From: Phorcus lineatus
Taxonomy: Eukaryota; Mollusca; Gastropoda; Trochida; Trochidae
Assembly (NCBI GenBank): GCA_921293015.1
Contig: OV121096.1
Span: 25,741,729 to 25,805,728 of the forward strand
Direction: 5' to 3'
DNA length: 64,000 nt
A program made the translations under genes and the position numbers. The notes beneath the pieces were generated by a model. That model did not search any database. It was not told where the DNA came from and worked only from the letters and a program-made list of their open reading frames with translations. Positions 48,001 through 60,300 of this stretch are shown here, one piece after another. The stretch's first letter is position 1. Each line of letters opens with the position of its first letter.

Positions 48001-48889
48001 TTACTAAATGTGAAAATGTAGAAAAAAACGCATCGTGGCGATTTGATGTCCCGATCTCTAAAAAACAATAAAAAAATGCGCACCATCTATTCCAGCACTG
48101 CAGTGTCCCAAGTTGTCTGCCCCTGAAAACGGCTACGTCGTGTGTAACAGTTGGTTTTCTGAGTACGGTCGCTTCTGTCTTTTTGGCTGCAAAGATGGCT
48201 TCACGCTCCCGGGCTTCTTCAGTGGTCGCCAGTGGGCAGTTTGTGGCAGCACTGGACAGTGGACACCCGTACAGATGCCCACCAGTTGCGAAGGTAAGAG
48301 ACAATGGTCCTGAATAATGATAGTGAGCGTGAGGGAGTGAGTGAGAGAGAGAGAGTGAATGATAGAGAGTGAGTGAGTGTAAGTGAAAAGGGTTTCTGAA
48401 TAATGATAAAGATGATAGCCATTCTTGCCTAGTATCGAATCAACCCATTGCATCGAGGCGCTTTTGTGGTTAACATTAATATAAAATATGCTACAACTGG
48501 GCGCCTTAATTTATTTACTGGAAGATATTTCCAGTGGCTATGACTTGGTATTCAGTAGTGTTTTCCATACAGTTATAGGTAATTAGAAAATTGTTCAAAA
48601 TTTATTACAGAGATCTACATGTTTGATCATATGAGACTTGAATTATTACCTGTCCAAATATGTAATCAAGTTGAACATTTTGAATATTCCCTTGAAATTC
48701 CTTCCAGAGTCACTGTCCTCTAAGAGCGACCCAAAGAGCCTACCGACCATCGCCGACTGTGCGGACACAGACAAGTTCGAATCAATAAAGAAGCTCTACA
48801 TCGAGTGGCTGAATGATTCCAGCTTCAAGAACTTCTGTACCAAACATAGTTTGCAGTGCAATGAACGAAACGTGACGATTTTATGTTAA
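39689..48889 (+). CDS. Gene B: secreted TSP1/EGF-like, sushi, EGF, HYR, sushi protein with C-terminal four-Cys domain (415 aa)
   Basis: Exons: 39689-40025, 45698-45868, 46636-46749, 47526-47771, 48096-48293, 48708-48889. Every intron is GT-AG and phase 1, giving 1248 coding bases with one stop (TAA). The product is signal peptide (1-21), TSP1-like plus half-EGF segment (to 112), sushi (113-169), EGF (170-207), HYR (208-289), sushi (290-355) and the four-Cys domain (356-415). There is no transmembrane segment, so it is predicted to be secreted. Gene C has the same exon order and nearly identical exon sizes, marking a tandem duplication. The HYR-sushi-four-Cys end matches modules of gene A. Function is not known; binding to matrix or cell surfaces is inferred from the domains. 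Confidence 0.9.
40026..41973. other. Gene B intron 1, first part
   Basis: AT-rich; no exon, RNA or known repeat recognised. Confidence 0.4.
41974..42037. repeat. (AT)n microsatellite
   Basis: Uninterrupted TA/AT dinucleotide run of about 60 bases in gene B intron 1. Confidence 0.9.
43010..43148. repeat. Perfect 47 bp inverted repeat
   Basis: Arms 43010-43056 and 43102-43148 are exact complements by base-by-base reading (GGGATTCATTGTTATTCAAC against GTTGAATAACAATGAATCCC). The loop is 45 bases. GTTGAATAACAATGAATC recurs at 42243-42260, so a larger element from about 42180 is possible. Confidence 0.85.
43149..45076. other. Gene B intron 1, AT-rich part
   Basis: Nothing recognised beyond short motif-free frames. 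Confidence 0.4.
45077..45515. mobile_element. CGAGCGAAAGCGAG-type MITE, one copy plus a partial second
   Basis: First copy about 45077-45431: starts CTAAACGAAGTGTCGTTTAA and ends GGTATCTTCAACGGGCGAGT then AATAAA. A partial second copy restarts at 45432 with ATACTAAACGACGTCCACTT and includes ACGAGCGAAAGCGAG. Related to 56198-56550. Confidence 0.65.
45698..45868 (+). CDS. Gene B exon 2: sushi domain
   Basis: Acceptor TTATAATCAG, donor GTGAGT, 57 residues. Reads KCAAPNPFENG, IGFECDKGYTLTG, VICRDNG and PSCE: four cysteines in CCP spacing. The same exon in gene C has identical length. Confidence 0.88.
46636..46749 (+). CDS. Gene B exon 3: EGF-like domain
   Basis: Acceptor TGATGCAG, donor GTATGT, 38 residues. 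Six cysteines: PCKNNPCTNGRVCEVDG, YTCNCPKGMTGPSC. A typical single-exon EGF with the CxCxxGxxGxxC end. Confidence 0.88.
47526..47771 (+). CDS. Gene B exon 4: HYR domain
   Basis: Acceptor TATTTCCCAG, donor GTACGT, 82 residues. Contains VVNCTDDVRLNSS, YSWTSPTFVDPHGSDVDVTS, FPWGDFEVQYIGVKRSNG and CQFNVKV. N-glycosylation sequons NCT and NSS are present. Confidence 0.88.
48096..48293 (+). CDS. Gene B exon 5: sushi domain 2
   Basis: Acceptor CTATTCCAG, donor GTAAGA, 66 residues. Reads CPKLSAPENGYVVCNSW, FCLFGCKDGF, WAVCGSTGQWTP and SCE. Same size and frame as gene C exon 5. Confidence 0.88.
48330..48390. repeat. GAGT/GAGA simple repeat
   Basis: GAGTGAGTGAGAGAGAGAGA-type run just after the gene B exon 5 donor. 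Confidence 0.7.
48708..48889 (+). CDS. Gene B exon 6: C-terminal four-Cys domain and stop
   Basis: Acceptor AATTCCTTCCAG. Encodes 60 residues ending NVTILC then TAA. Pattern DC-x25-C-x6-C-x8-C with hydrophobic LYIEWLNDSSFKNFC. An AATAAA at 49561-49566 is a possible poly(A) signal, rather far downstream. Confidence 0.85.
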
Positions 48890-50620
48890 GTTTTACGGCT
48901 CATCACGTACCCCCTTTAAATAACTGACAACCTTTCCCATTATTATAATGAAACATTGTTATGTTTTGGATCACAATGCGTGTCATTGTCAAGAATCTCG
49001 TAAACTTTTAGGCCAAGTCCATAGCTGGATTCGAACCACTTCCCTCAGAGTCAAGTAGGTAAAGTCAGTATTGACTTGTTTAACTACTAAGAGCTTCGCT
49101 GAGATGAGGTCGTGTTGATGTTTTGATTTTCATGAAAGCAACTAAAACGAAAGAATGACTTTAAACGTGTTTCGATTAGAGTGCCTCTATCAGCTTTTAT
49201 AAAATTAACTCTGTTTTGATTGTCTTTGTCGACCGTATTGCGAAGAATATAAGTTTTTCAATTTGACTGTAGAGGGACCCGGTCTGCTTTCCTCTCAACA
49301 ACGGCCTGAAGACAGCGTTATTACTAGCGCGTATAGATTTTAATTTTCAAATTCTAGCTTTAATAACCAAATTTTTTATATGTATAATTCAGTCAATTTT
49401 TATGCAATCGGTGTTGTTACACCAAAGATGCGTTTGTCGTGAATATGACTGGGAATAATTACTATACTGAATATCAAAAATGATATCAACAAAATGTGCT
49501 TTTCTTGGATAAGGAGCGTTTGAAGTTGTATACCATACATATTGTTACCTTGAACAAATGAATAAAGATTTCAAAGCAAAAATGGAATTTATGTTGCAAA
49601 TTATTCATTGAAAGTATTGAGTATCATTGCATGAACAATTGAATTTTGTGTCTAATGTGTTTTACAAATTGACGACAAAATGACTATTTGTGCCCAATTT
49701 GAAAATAACATTTCTTCAAATATAAAATTCCGTCGTATGTTAATATGATTTTAAAAATATTTTATTTCCATGAAATATGTATACACATCAATCAGAATAT
49801 ATATACGAAAAGGAAAAAAGATTAGCAAACAGGCAGCAAATGCCTATATAAATTCTTCTCCATATTAATATCTATAACTTTCTTTTGGAATATATTAAAG
49901 AAAAGAAAAATGGTTCAGTTCTCCGTTAACAGTGATTTGATTTACTTGACAAAATCATGCACTCCTACTATGCTGTGTATTAAAACATCAACAAGCAGAC
50001 CGAGTCGTTTTAACAGCTGCCAGTTGGAAAAATGAAATATATAAATGATTGAGCCTTTTCTTTTCGCTTTATCTTTCTTGTTTTGAAATTGTTTGTTATC
50101 TTTACGAATCAATGGTAATAAGTGCAACCCACATAAGATCATGTTAACTTCCAATTGCTTCTGAGCAGCCAAAACCCATATAAAAAGCACAGGCTATGCA
50201 TGTTGATTGATCTACGTACAAAGTTTCATTAAGCTGAATTCTACAATTTTTTTAACGAAACCGGCTCAAATATAATTCAAAGAAGTTGTACATCCAAAGG
50301 ACAAATCTCCACATGCTTATTCATCCACATACCAAGTTTCATTGAACTTGGTCGTACAGTTTTTGAGTTACTCTCCGGAGACGAAATTTTATAGTATATG
50401 TTACCTTTCCATAGAAACCACCAAAATTATAAATTCAATGAAAACGACAAACTCACCAAACTAAAAGTTCAATGAAATCATAAAACCCAACTGATTGATC
50501 AATATACCAAGTTTCATGGAGCTATGTCATATTTTTAAGATTTTCCAAAATTTTAACTATTTGACTGAGACAACGACCGTGTTGTTTATTAACAGATTGG
50601 AGGCTTTATAACGCTTGGCG
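48890..50620. other. Gene B 3' flank
   Basis: AT-rich. The only signal is a possible poly(A) site at 49561; a noncoding 3' end of gene B may occupy the first ~700 bases. Confidence 0.4.
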
Positions 50621-50624
50621 TCAC

Positions 50625-50945
50625 TTAATGGAGTACAGTGGTGTATTGGTAAAGAAGCTTACCTATCGCGACATTTGCCCGGGTTCGAAACCCGGTTGGT
50701 GGTCCTTGTTCTGGGTTTTTGTCCCCGCGGAGACACTTCATTCACTTTGTAGTCAGTCTAACCTGCTGTATAAATGGGTACCTAACCACGGGAAAAGTAT
50801 TGACCTACATAGATCCGCGGAGCGCATAAAAGGCTGCATCGATATACTTTACCTTCAGTGTATTAAAACAAGTATTCGAGCATGCTTTATCTGGGGTACG
50901 CGTGGGGTACAAGAAAGCTATTATCATTATTAGTATTATTAATTA
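50625..50945 (+). mobile_element. tRNA-derived SINE
   Basis: Pol III B-box GGGTTCGAAACCC at 50681-50693, preceded by a tRNA-like GTGTATTGGTAAAGAAGC. A core AGACACTTCATTCACTTTGT and CTGCTGTATAAATGGGTACC (50731-50782) follows, then an (ATT)n tail. The core aligns with that of the SINE at 25870-26055. The open frame at 50628-50933 is not a gene. Confidence 0.72.
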
Positions 50946-53020
50946 GGATGTAAAAATAAGAACATCAATGTTAACATCTATGTCTATGTTAAAGATCTAT
51001 GATATTTACACCAGGCATAGTTTTTCTTGTTTGGTCGATTTTCGCTAAATGATAAAAATCCTTATCAATCAATTAATTTGATATATCCGAAATTTTATTT
51101 TGGTAAGGTAATTTATCTGTAATTAAGTTATCACTAAAGGATTATATTATCTTAATGAGGAAGTGCCTTGTACGACATATTTAGATACTCACTCATCAAT
51201 CGAGTTAAGAAAATGTATATATTTCCAAAAGTATATGGGATAAAAGAAATCAATATATTTCTCATGTGAAACTCTCAAAATCGGGCGATTATTCCAATGA
51301 CGTGGATAATGTGAGACATATAAGTATTTATTTAACTATATATATATTATTATTATAGCTTTTGACCGACTATCAAGACGTTAAGTCAGGTAATAGGCTT
51401 TAACTTGGTGGTAACCATCAATTATTTATAACGTTTTAGTTAATCTTTTGGATAATATTTTAAATGACCAATTTTTTAAATTGAGGTTAATGAGTTAATC
51501 AAACTTTAAAGTCGGTTAAATTGTTATTGAAATGGATCATTCTGAATATAGAAAAATCTTATTTCATAATCATAAATGTTACCTTTAAGAAGGATATATT
51601 ATGAAATTATTACTTTCTTGAGAGTACTAATATATATTTAACAATGAAGACAGAACATTTCAAGCGAGTCGTAAAGATTATGTTTAATAATTAAAGTGAC
51701 GCTTGATTTATTTAAAACGAAAAGTAAAATGCTAAATCTCTTTTCCTAGTCATTTGAAAACTTAATTTTACATCTATAAATATGCATACTACAAATTCCA
51801 CCGAATTTGTCGCCGCGATTAAGCCAAAACAGCTAAAGCTATTTCAGCCAAACTTGCCAGGTTTTTATGATACAGACAGAAAAACAGATAAGTTATTCAA
51901 ATTTCACCTCACATTTAAAATACAAAATACATATGTACATTTTAAAAGTACACGAACGTGAGCCACCGATTAAGGGTTATGAGAGACTATAATGTTAAAA
52001 ACACAAAATTACAAGAATGATATACAATACATCACACAAAAATTCTGTTAAAAATTACTAAAACATTGAATGGTAGAAGGTGTATATTCAACAAAATTAA
52101 ACAGATCATTTATTAGATAGTAAATGATTTCGCCTGTTAAGAATAAATTTGCACGTTTTGGCAGTAAAATGTACAACTTCGGGATTATATATAATAAAAA
52201 ACAATTTCTGTAAATTTGTAAAATTATTGAATTTATTGTACACAAAATTACAATGAGTAAAAAGGTCTAAACGTAAAGCCTTATACGCAGTGCAGTGTAC
52301 ACGTGACATTCATCCTCAACTGAGTCTGACCGATTAATATATGTCCTCTCATCAATAGGTGTGTTGGTGTATCTTCCGGTTTCAATTCGTAAAGATGCAA
52401 CGCCACAACGAAACTTTCCAAAGGCCTTTCCTTTATTTCAGCTCAATTTATCTATTAAAAAGGTTTCCGTGTTGAATGTTGATTTTTAAACCTCTAGTGA
52501 CGTCACTCTATTGTTCTATTAGGTTCTACTTTTACCGGGTAAACCTCTTTTGTCAGTTTGTCGGGCGTGCTCCAAGAATGCCCGGGGCTTACTCTAGAAT
52601 TTATCTGAAATTTATTTTGATTGGGAATTATACACGTTTTGAAAAACTTCGATTCAAAGTCCTTCTTCGAATAAATACCATCACAAAATAGCACATTTTT
52701 GACAAATCACAAATATAAGGTTTGCATACCAGGTGTCGAACCCTGCACCATTCGCTTTCAAAACTGGCGCCGTTGACAACTCGGCTATAAAGGCCCACGA
52801 GAACAATGATGTATTTTTCACAGTGACAATCATGTGAACTTCACGAGGCAGATAGCGCATGCAGCTCACGTGCACGGCGTGAGTTGCGAGCGCAAAGCAC
52901 GTGCAGGGCGCGGTTGTGCTCTCTTCATAGCAGTTGAACTCCCAGAAGTAAATACATTGAAACCATAAAAGTACCCAATATTAAAATTATGTTTTTATTA
53001 TATCTTTAATCGGTTCATAA
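50946..53020. other. Intergenic sequence with a tRNA-like remnant
   Basis: AT-rich. On the minus strand at about 52810-52730 is a TAGCCGAGTTGTCAACGGCG / GGTTCGACACC pair that resembles pol III A and B boxes. The arms do not fold as a proper tRNA, so it is probably another SINE head. Confidence 0.45.
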
Positions 53021-53167
53021 GTAAGATCAAAACCTGGTCCTCGGCTTTGTTTGTGAAGTATGCCCTTGGCGTCGGGAAAGGGGGGCGGGCCTATCGGCCC
53101 TTCCCCTTTCCCTCCTCCGCGGGCATACTTCACAAACAAAGCCTCTGACACGGTTTTGATCCATTAC
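53021..53167. repeat. GC-rich hairpin repeat
   Basis: Arms 53021-53064 and 53121-53167 share CTTTGTTTGTGAAGTATGCC in inverted orientation. The loop is itself a C/G palindrome (GGGAAAGG against CCTTTCCC). Confidence 0.75.
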
Positions 53168-53584
53168 TTAAAAGTTCTATAAAATCGAAGTTTGTTTCCG
53201 CCATCACTTTGCTTCTCTGTCTTGATAATTTCGATTTCCGTTTTCTAAAAAAACTGTCCTTGATTCTAGCATTTACTTTCATAAAAATTAATGAGTCATT
53301 GAATTTGTTGTCCGGTGGTCCTCTGAATGTTTTATTCATCATATGTCATTGGCGTTTGGGAAATTAAGTTCATAGCGCATTTCAAATTTAACAAGATTGT
53401 GATATTGTCAGAAAGAACCATTTCTCGTTGAATCGATACTAAATTGTTAAAAGTTCTGTATTTCAAATCATTAAAACACCTTTACTATTATTTTACAGGT
53501 CATAGGATGAGGAAGAATTTTGAAGTCTTCTCAACTTCTCGAAATTGAATTACAGTAATAATAATAAAACAGACAGACAGATAG

Positions 53585-54185
53585 ACAAGTTTATTCAGTA
53601 GAAGGCCGTAGGCCCATGATACATTCATTTGATCAATTCATAACCTTGTGCACATACTGAGCTGAAGCATTTCTTTTATGTTTGAGTACATGGTATCGAA
53701 AATTACAAACGTCTTTTATGATAAGGTCATTATCAGATTTTAAAATGTTGTTGAAATTTACAATGGGATTAAGATCCTTCGAGTGTTTCTGTAAATATCC
53801 TAACCTTAATTCGGAGAGACGTCTCGACTTCAAGAGAACATGGAACTCATCTTCAACAACTTCTATGCCATTCGATCCACAAAACAAACATAATCTCTCA
53901 TTATGGTTAACATTATTATATCTACCCATTTCAACTGCTAAATGAAAGTTGCAACATCTAAATTTTGACAATGCAGATCTGAGGTGTAAAGGAATGTCAA
54001 AATTCAAGTATCTTTCAACATTTAAGAGTGCCTTTAATTGACAGTAATACAAACATTTGCTAGAATTTTGTACAGAAGCATACCAACACTGTTTAAGATT
54101 ATCAGAAAGCCTTTGCTTGAATAAAGTTAGGAAATAATCAGTATTGCCAAAATCCTGGTCAATCCATGCATTACCAGAACCTTAT
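53585..54185 (-). pseudogene. LINE ORF2 C-terminal remnant
   Basis: The minus-strand frame at 54052-53633 reads LRSALSKFRCCNFHLAVEMG, RLCLFCGSNG and VEDEFHVLL, the usual end of animal non-LTR retrotransposon proteins (Cys-Cys-His; the last Cys has become Lys). The GGCCGTAGGCCCATGATAC tail and a GACA run lie at its 3' side. It is 5' truncated. Confidence 0.75.
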
Positions 54186-54390
54186 TAAAGATAAATATAT
54201 AATAATAATATATTAATATTATAATAATAAAAAGTAATTGTAAAACTTCGGAAGCGTAAAAAGTTAACCTGACTTTGTGCAAGCTTTTTTCATTCCCAAG
54301 GGAAACCTATTAGTCGCGTTTGCAATGTTATAGAATTTTGTGGACGACTTCACTCTTCTTGTGAATAACAATTTGTCGGTATTAACAACA

Positions 54391-54428
54391 GGAAGGGGAA
54401 GGGGAAGGCGGGGGGGGGGGGAGGGGGG
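54391..54428 (+). repeat. G-rich tract with G-quadruplex potential
   Basis: GGAAGGGGAAGGGGAAGGCG followed by a run of 12 or more G and GAGGGGGG. Confidence 0.8.
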
Positions 54429-56197
54429 TCGTATTGATGGCATTTGCCAAAAGTATGGATGTAGCGTTGACTTTAACAAAACATGACACGTTGTTTTGTA
54501 AAAACTAAACCATGTATTTTAATAAGATTAACCAGTTTCGGACATCATACAAAAGTGTTCATTATATGTATTCGACATATTGCTATATATTGAGAAACTG
54601 TTACTCGCAGTTATTTGTGTCATTTATATAGTTCCTAAATTAATCAATATGGCAATTAGTGATAAAAGTTTGAATCCCGATACGACACTATCCTGATACA
54701 GTATAACTGAATCTAACGAGTGTATATACAACACACTGTTGTCAATTAAAGCTACTTAAGAGAGATGTTTAATGAAAGAGGATACATTTAAGTGGTAGCC
54801 CGTTTATCACACCTTCATTCCTGAAGTTCCTACGGCATTAGTAAAGATCGCCTTTCCAGGGGTAGTACATCGATTTTTGCGTGGTAATCTAATTCCAATT
54901 TCATGATTTTGGAATGAAACATGAACATAAAACTAAAATTACCACGAAAGTTTGATTAGTTTTTTAAAAGCGTACAACAGAGGCTAATGTATTTTTACAG
55001 GTTATTGGTGATAGTGTGCCAGTAAAAACCTTATTTAAAATATATATAGTTTGCAATAAAAGATACAAACAAATGGAAATCATGTTCCATTCTCTTTTAC
55101 ATGTCTCGTAAAGTATGCACCAATTTTTTTATCGTGTTTTGTAACATGTACATACATGTATGCCTTCAATTGTGTTTTATGAGTAAATTAAAGTTACTTG
55201 TTTGCCTATTGCATTTTGTCTTAACCATACTGAGTAGCTCACTGTTGTAAAACGAATGAGTAGTAGTAGTAGGAGTATTCATTCTGTTCTTTCTTCATTA
55301 GTAAAGATAGTCCCTTTATCTTTACTCAATTCTATTTTCATTATTTTTTAATACCATTACAGATATGAACGAAACAAAACTTGCATGACAGAAACATTGT
55401 ATATTTTCCAAGTACAACGTTACTCGTAGCATTGGAATTCATTCTAAAGGCAGGGTACATGTAGTTAGTTTTATATAGGCTTCCCACTAGAAGTAACTTA
55501 TAAAATCATTTAGCAACACAAAAATATTTTAACACTACAATAATTTCTTTCACGGTCTGCTAATGCATTTCAGCTACCTAAACCCATTTCATGAAAGGGG
55601 CAGTAGTACATTTTTATATAAGGTTTTATTTCTTCAAATTTGCCAAAGTGAATATTAGTTTATGTATAGGTGTTACTCTCAGGGGTCAAACATTATTAAA
55701 TCCGGTAATCTGTAGTCGTAAACGAAATCCGGATGAAACCAAATGTTCACGAGTTGATTAAAGCTACTTAATGTGTTTTATGGTCGCTTGCTCTTTTCGT
55801 TTGATACATAAATCATATTCTACGACTACTTATGCAGATAATCGGATCGTTAAGTAAATCTGTAAGTAAAACCTCCTAGAGTAAGTATGTTTTCAATTAA
55901 CAAATAAAAAATTGGGAACGTATGAACTTATAAACACAAAAAAGTGTCTTTAAATTTTGTACAGTACAAGAAAATATTGTGTAGGTCATGTATGATAATT
56001 GACAACACTGTCAACTTATTGTCTATTAAGATAAGACTGACAAAAGGGTATATACATTATTTAAACTGTTATTATTAGATGAATGTTAAACTTGAACATA
56101 TCAGTTTTAAATAGAATTTGTTTTAATCACGCGAGAAATATTGAATAATATCTACTTACTTTTGTTAAAGGTTGTGCAGTATATCGCTTATAGAGGA
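54429..56197. other. Intergenic AT-rich sequence
   Basis: No feature recognised. Confidence 0.4.
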
Positions 56198-56550
56198 TAC
56201 TAAACGACCTTCCATTTAATACTATTTTTATTAAACGAGTTAATGATTAAGTATAAAACGAGCGAAAGCGAGTTTGATACCAAATCATTAACGAGTTTAA
56301 TACAAATAGTATTAAATGGAAGGAAGTTTAGTATTCTGTTTATTACTTGACCTCAGTATTCAAGCAGTATTACTGAAAGTGTATTGAACGAAGCATTTCC
56401 GCGACTAAGCCGCCATTGAGACGTCGGTGCCAAGATTGTGACGTCACAACCACACAATATCATGGCGTCATACGGGGAGCGGTATTACACTAGTTTAATA
56501 TCGCCGTATAAATATTACACTGCGGTATCTTACACGGGCGAGTAATAAAA
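56198..56550. mobile_element. CGAGCGAAAGCGAG-type MITE
   Basis: Starts GATACTAAACGACCTTCC. It has an internal palindrome (TTCCATTTAATACTATTT against AAATAGTATTAAATGGAA) around AAACGAGCGAAAGCGAG. It ends GCGGTATCTTACACGGGCGA then GTAATAAA. Related to 45077-45515. Confidence 0.7.
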
Positions 56551-57026
56551 GAAATTCTCTCACGATATTCAAAACATACACAAAAACTTTTAATAGACCT
56601 GAACTTTATGTATTTCACCACATGAAAAACTACCCATATCCCTTGTCCATTAACGAAATATGTGCAATAGGAAACTTTTGACATGGCTGACAGAATGTAT
56701 TAAAATCAAAGACCTTCTATTTGAAGCGTATAAATCTGTCACATTAAAACCGGAAGCAAAATTGGTCCTACTAAGCCCGATTGCTTTTCAATTCATTATG
56801 GTCATTGTGTTGAAAAACACAAGGTCTTGCTTAATTTAATGCGTTTCAAGAACGACAATGCCATGCATTTGGAAGATGTCAAACCCAACATGATTTCAGG
56901 TAGAATTTTGCCTGAGGTCAAATTAGTCCCCTCTGTAAATGACCAATGTAAAGACACAATCAGAGACATACACACACATAGAATTTTAGAAACAGTGACA
57001 CTCGGACAGAAGTAAAAGAAATTTGT

Positions 57027-57033
57027 TATAAAA
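57027..57033 (+). promoter_or_regulatory. Candidate TATA box of gene C
   Basis: TATAAAA 42 bases before the gene C ATG. If used, the 5' untranslated region would be very short, about 10 bases. Confidence 0.35.
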
Positions 57034-57068
57034 CGTCACCGGCGTTGAAACTACGATTACACTTCGGC

Positions 57069-57399
57069 ATGAACGCCGTTTTACCATGTGTCTTGATGCT
57101 GATGTTGATTTGTGAGGTCAAAGGTCAAAGGAGTGCCAAATGGAGTGTCTGCCAATGCAAGTGGGCACCTTGGCACTCTTGGACCACCTGTACCCGAAAC
57201 TGTTGGGGAGTGCAGATGAGAAAACGTCAGGTCTGGAAGAAGAACACGCCGTATTGTTCCGGTTTTCAGGTCTGTGACAAAGGCAAAGGTGCACTCGGTC
57301 TGCAGCGCTGCAACAGGAAGTGCACTTATGGTCACTATGACAAGAAGCAACACAAATGCGTATGTCCTCCGGGTCTTTATGGAACATGCTGTGAACAAG
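57069..57399 (+). CDS. Gene C exon 1: signal peptide and TSP1/EGF-like segment
   Basis: Signal MNAVLPCVLMLMLICEVKG, then CQCKWAPWHSWTTC, MRKRQVWKKNTPYC, CDKGKGALGLQRC and CVCPPGLYGTCC. Cysteine positions match gene B exon 1 throughout. Donor GTAGGA, phase 1. Confidence 0.88.
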
Positions 57400-60300
57400 G
57401 TAGGAAATCCATGAAATGTTATCCCCACACGCTCGACATCTATGGAAGTTAGGGTTTCATCGAGTTTGAAACGATGAGGTCGCGAAACGAGCTACATTGT
57501 CTTGGTTTTTAAAATTTGCGAGACATTCATGGTATTGAAGATACCCAGTCTCTCTAAATGTCTCATGGCGGTTCCGGGCGGAGGGGAGAGTGTCAATAAC
57601 TCCTCTTTGATTTTTTTAAAATAGACCATTTTTATGATCAACTCGCAAGGTAGCCCCACTATTTCAACAGGTAACCTGACCATTCAAAATCCCACACTAT
57701 CTCCACTCTTTCCTTCTCTCCTTCTATTTCTCTCACCTGTCTCTTTTCTTTTCTCTCATTTTTCCCCATCCATTCCATGTTTTACAAGCCCTATCCCACC
57801 ACTTTATTTTCCATTTAGCTCTCATTGTATTTCAAACCTCTGGTCACATCAGTTTCTATGATTTTGTTCGAGGTAGGCTTATGCAAAATATCCATGTGAA
57901 TCTTACAAAACGAATCGGGTCGTAAGCGATGTGATCAAGAACCAATGTTTTCAACATGCGTAGTTTGTTTTCCCCGTATGAAAATTTATATGTTATGATA
58001 TTTCAGTTTAAAGACTTATCACTGACAGGTTCGACTTTAGTACAAAGTGTAATATTGTGCCATGTAAAGAACATATAACTGCAAAATGAATCGTACAATT
58101 CTATTCTGATATCCATTCTGTACTGTATTTAATATTTCCATGACGTCACATTATGTTTTGGAAAAAATAAGATATTCATCTTCAAAATAGGGCAATTTTA
58201 CTATGTTCAAAAATAACATTCTTCCTAGAAGTGGAAACTTGTGATTTCTTTAGTCTCTTATCAATTGACCAATAGCTGAATATAATTACGATCTTTTGGG
58301 CAACAGTTGAACTCTTTACAAAATAAGCTACATACTTGACTAATAAATATTGGCTTTAACGTAAAGAAATATGAAAAGCAGTTCATTGGTAAAAAAATTA
58401 TTTTACTTGCAGTCGTGACGTGCGGCAAACCGCCGGCGGTTCTGAACTCCAAACCTCAAGAAACGGCCTTCAACTTCAGCGATACAATGACATACGAGTG
58501 TAAGAAAGGCTACAGAATTAAAGGCACCCCAGAGATCGTGTGTGGGGATACTGGGTGGAATGGAACCACACCCGAATGTGTCTGTACGTAAATATGTATA
58601 TTTGTTACACTTGATGTCAATTGCGTTACCATCTTGCAAGAATCCATAGACGGCGAACATTCAATAAACGAGAGCATTCACTCTTTATCAAAAACTACGT
58701 TTCCTGGTAAATACACAATCACGTATCCTTGCACTAACAATTTGCGATTTCACTTTTACCTGAAGTGTCATTTCTTCCAAAATTTATTCGTATTCAAGTC
58801 CCTGCAGAGAGTCCAGAACTGTGCCGCTCGCTTAGTGTCTGCAAACAAACGACATGACCACATCTCACCTGTACTGCAGAAATTACATTGGCTTCCCGTT
58901 AAATATCGAGTCCTAACTATTGTTCCTTGTGTTTAAATGTGTCAATGAACAAGCTCCAGAATATTTACAAGCTCTCATTCAGATCTATGAACCCGCATGA
59001 TGCCTTAGATCTTCCGACAGTAATTTCCTTAATGTTCCATCATCCAGAACTCAAACATTTGGTGATCGCGCATTTCAAGTCGCCGGCCCTTCACTATGAA
59101 ATCACCTCCCTCAAAACCTGAAATCCGGACTTAAAACACATTATGTTAATATTGCATTTGATTGACTACTTTCATACGTTAATTACAGCGCTTCAGGGCA
59201 GTTTTCTGGTTTTAGCACTATATAAGTATTTTTATGTATGTATGTATGTATGTATGTATGTATTCACAAATAAAGCAATGATATCGTCTTAATTACAGTA
59301 GAAGTTTATCTGATCAAGATATGGCTGCTTTTATCATCACAAAAATACTGAGTAAATTCAGACATTCAATTACTCATTACTTATGATATTCTTATTTTCT
59401 TTAAAGCTATTGATCCATGTGAGGGAGTAAACTGTCCCCTTAACGAAAAGTGTAAACCACAGGGTGATACCTACACGTGCTACTGTCCAAAGAACGCAGC
59501 CTGCAACCTTGGTAAGTAACATTGCATAAAAAAATGAAAAGCCATATCACATGACCAATTTTAAGGGGGAATGGCAGCTCACGGAAACTGAGCATCTGGG
59601 GTATTATTTTGATATACATTTTTTTCAAAGCCATGGTACATGTTTAACAGCAAGGTCTTTAAATCATCGGTAACATTTTATCTATGACACCATGATGCTA
59701 CAGTTGCAATGTACTAAAAGTCATCTTGCTACATCAACGTATTTGTATCCAAATATCACTCAATCTATCATTTTTTTCACTTTTATTTACTCACAAAATA
59801 ACAGTATAAATATATCAAACAATGTACATGCGTCTGTTTCACTATTTCCTTGCATCAATTGTAAGATGGTACATGTAATAAATCTAGAAAGACCTTTCAC
59901 TTCTTTTGTACCTTTGGGATCAACATTTTACAAAGGGAATAATCATTTGGATGATTACAATATTTTGGGGGAATATGCATCGGTCTAATTGGATGGAAAG
60001 TTTCACATTTGAAGATGTAATGAAACTCTACTCCCGCAACATTTTTGTTGCATAACTTACATAACTTACGCAGTACCCTCCCACCTGCTTGTATACGTAG
60101 TTAAAGAGACATGCGTATACAGATACGTATTTGTTGTATGATGGCGGTGTTTCTTATAAAAATCACTGTTAAAGATATAAAGGGTTTTCCAATGCGTTTA
60201 CTTCTTACGTTTATTTACTTGCGTTGATAATTTTGAAATAAATGTGAACAACCACTCAAACAGCGACAGGAACGTTTTTCTTATTTTTGCTTATCCTGTT

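Noticed and set aside
50628-50933. 101-residue protein gene
   Set aside because: The frame covers a SINE with a pol III promoter; chance open frame.
52730-52810. Functional tRNA gene on the minus strand
   Set aside because: A- and B-box-like sequences exist but acceptor and T-arm pairing is poor; more likely a SINE head.
57045-57068. Gene C start upstream at 57045
   Set aside because: That triplet is TTG; the first ATG, at 57069, gives a clean signal peptide.
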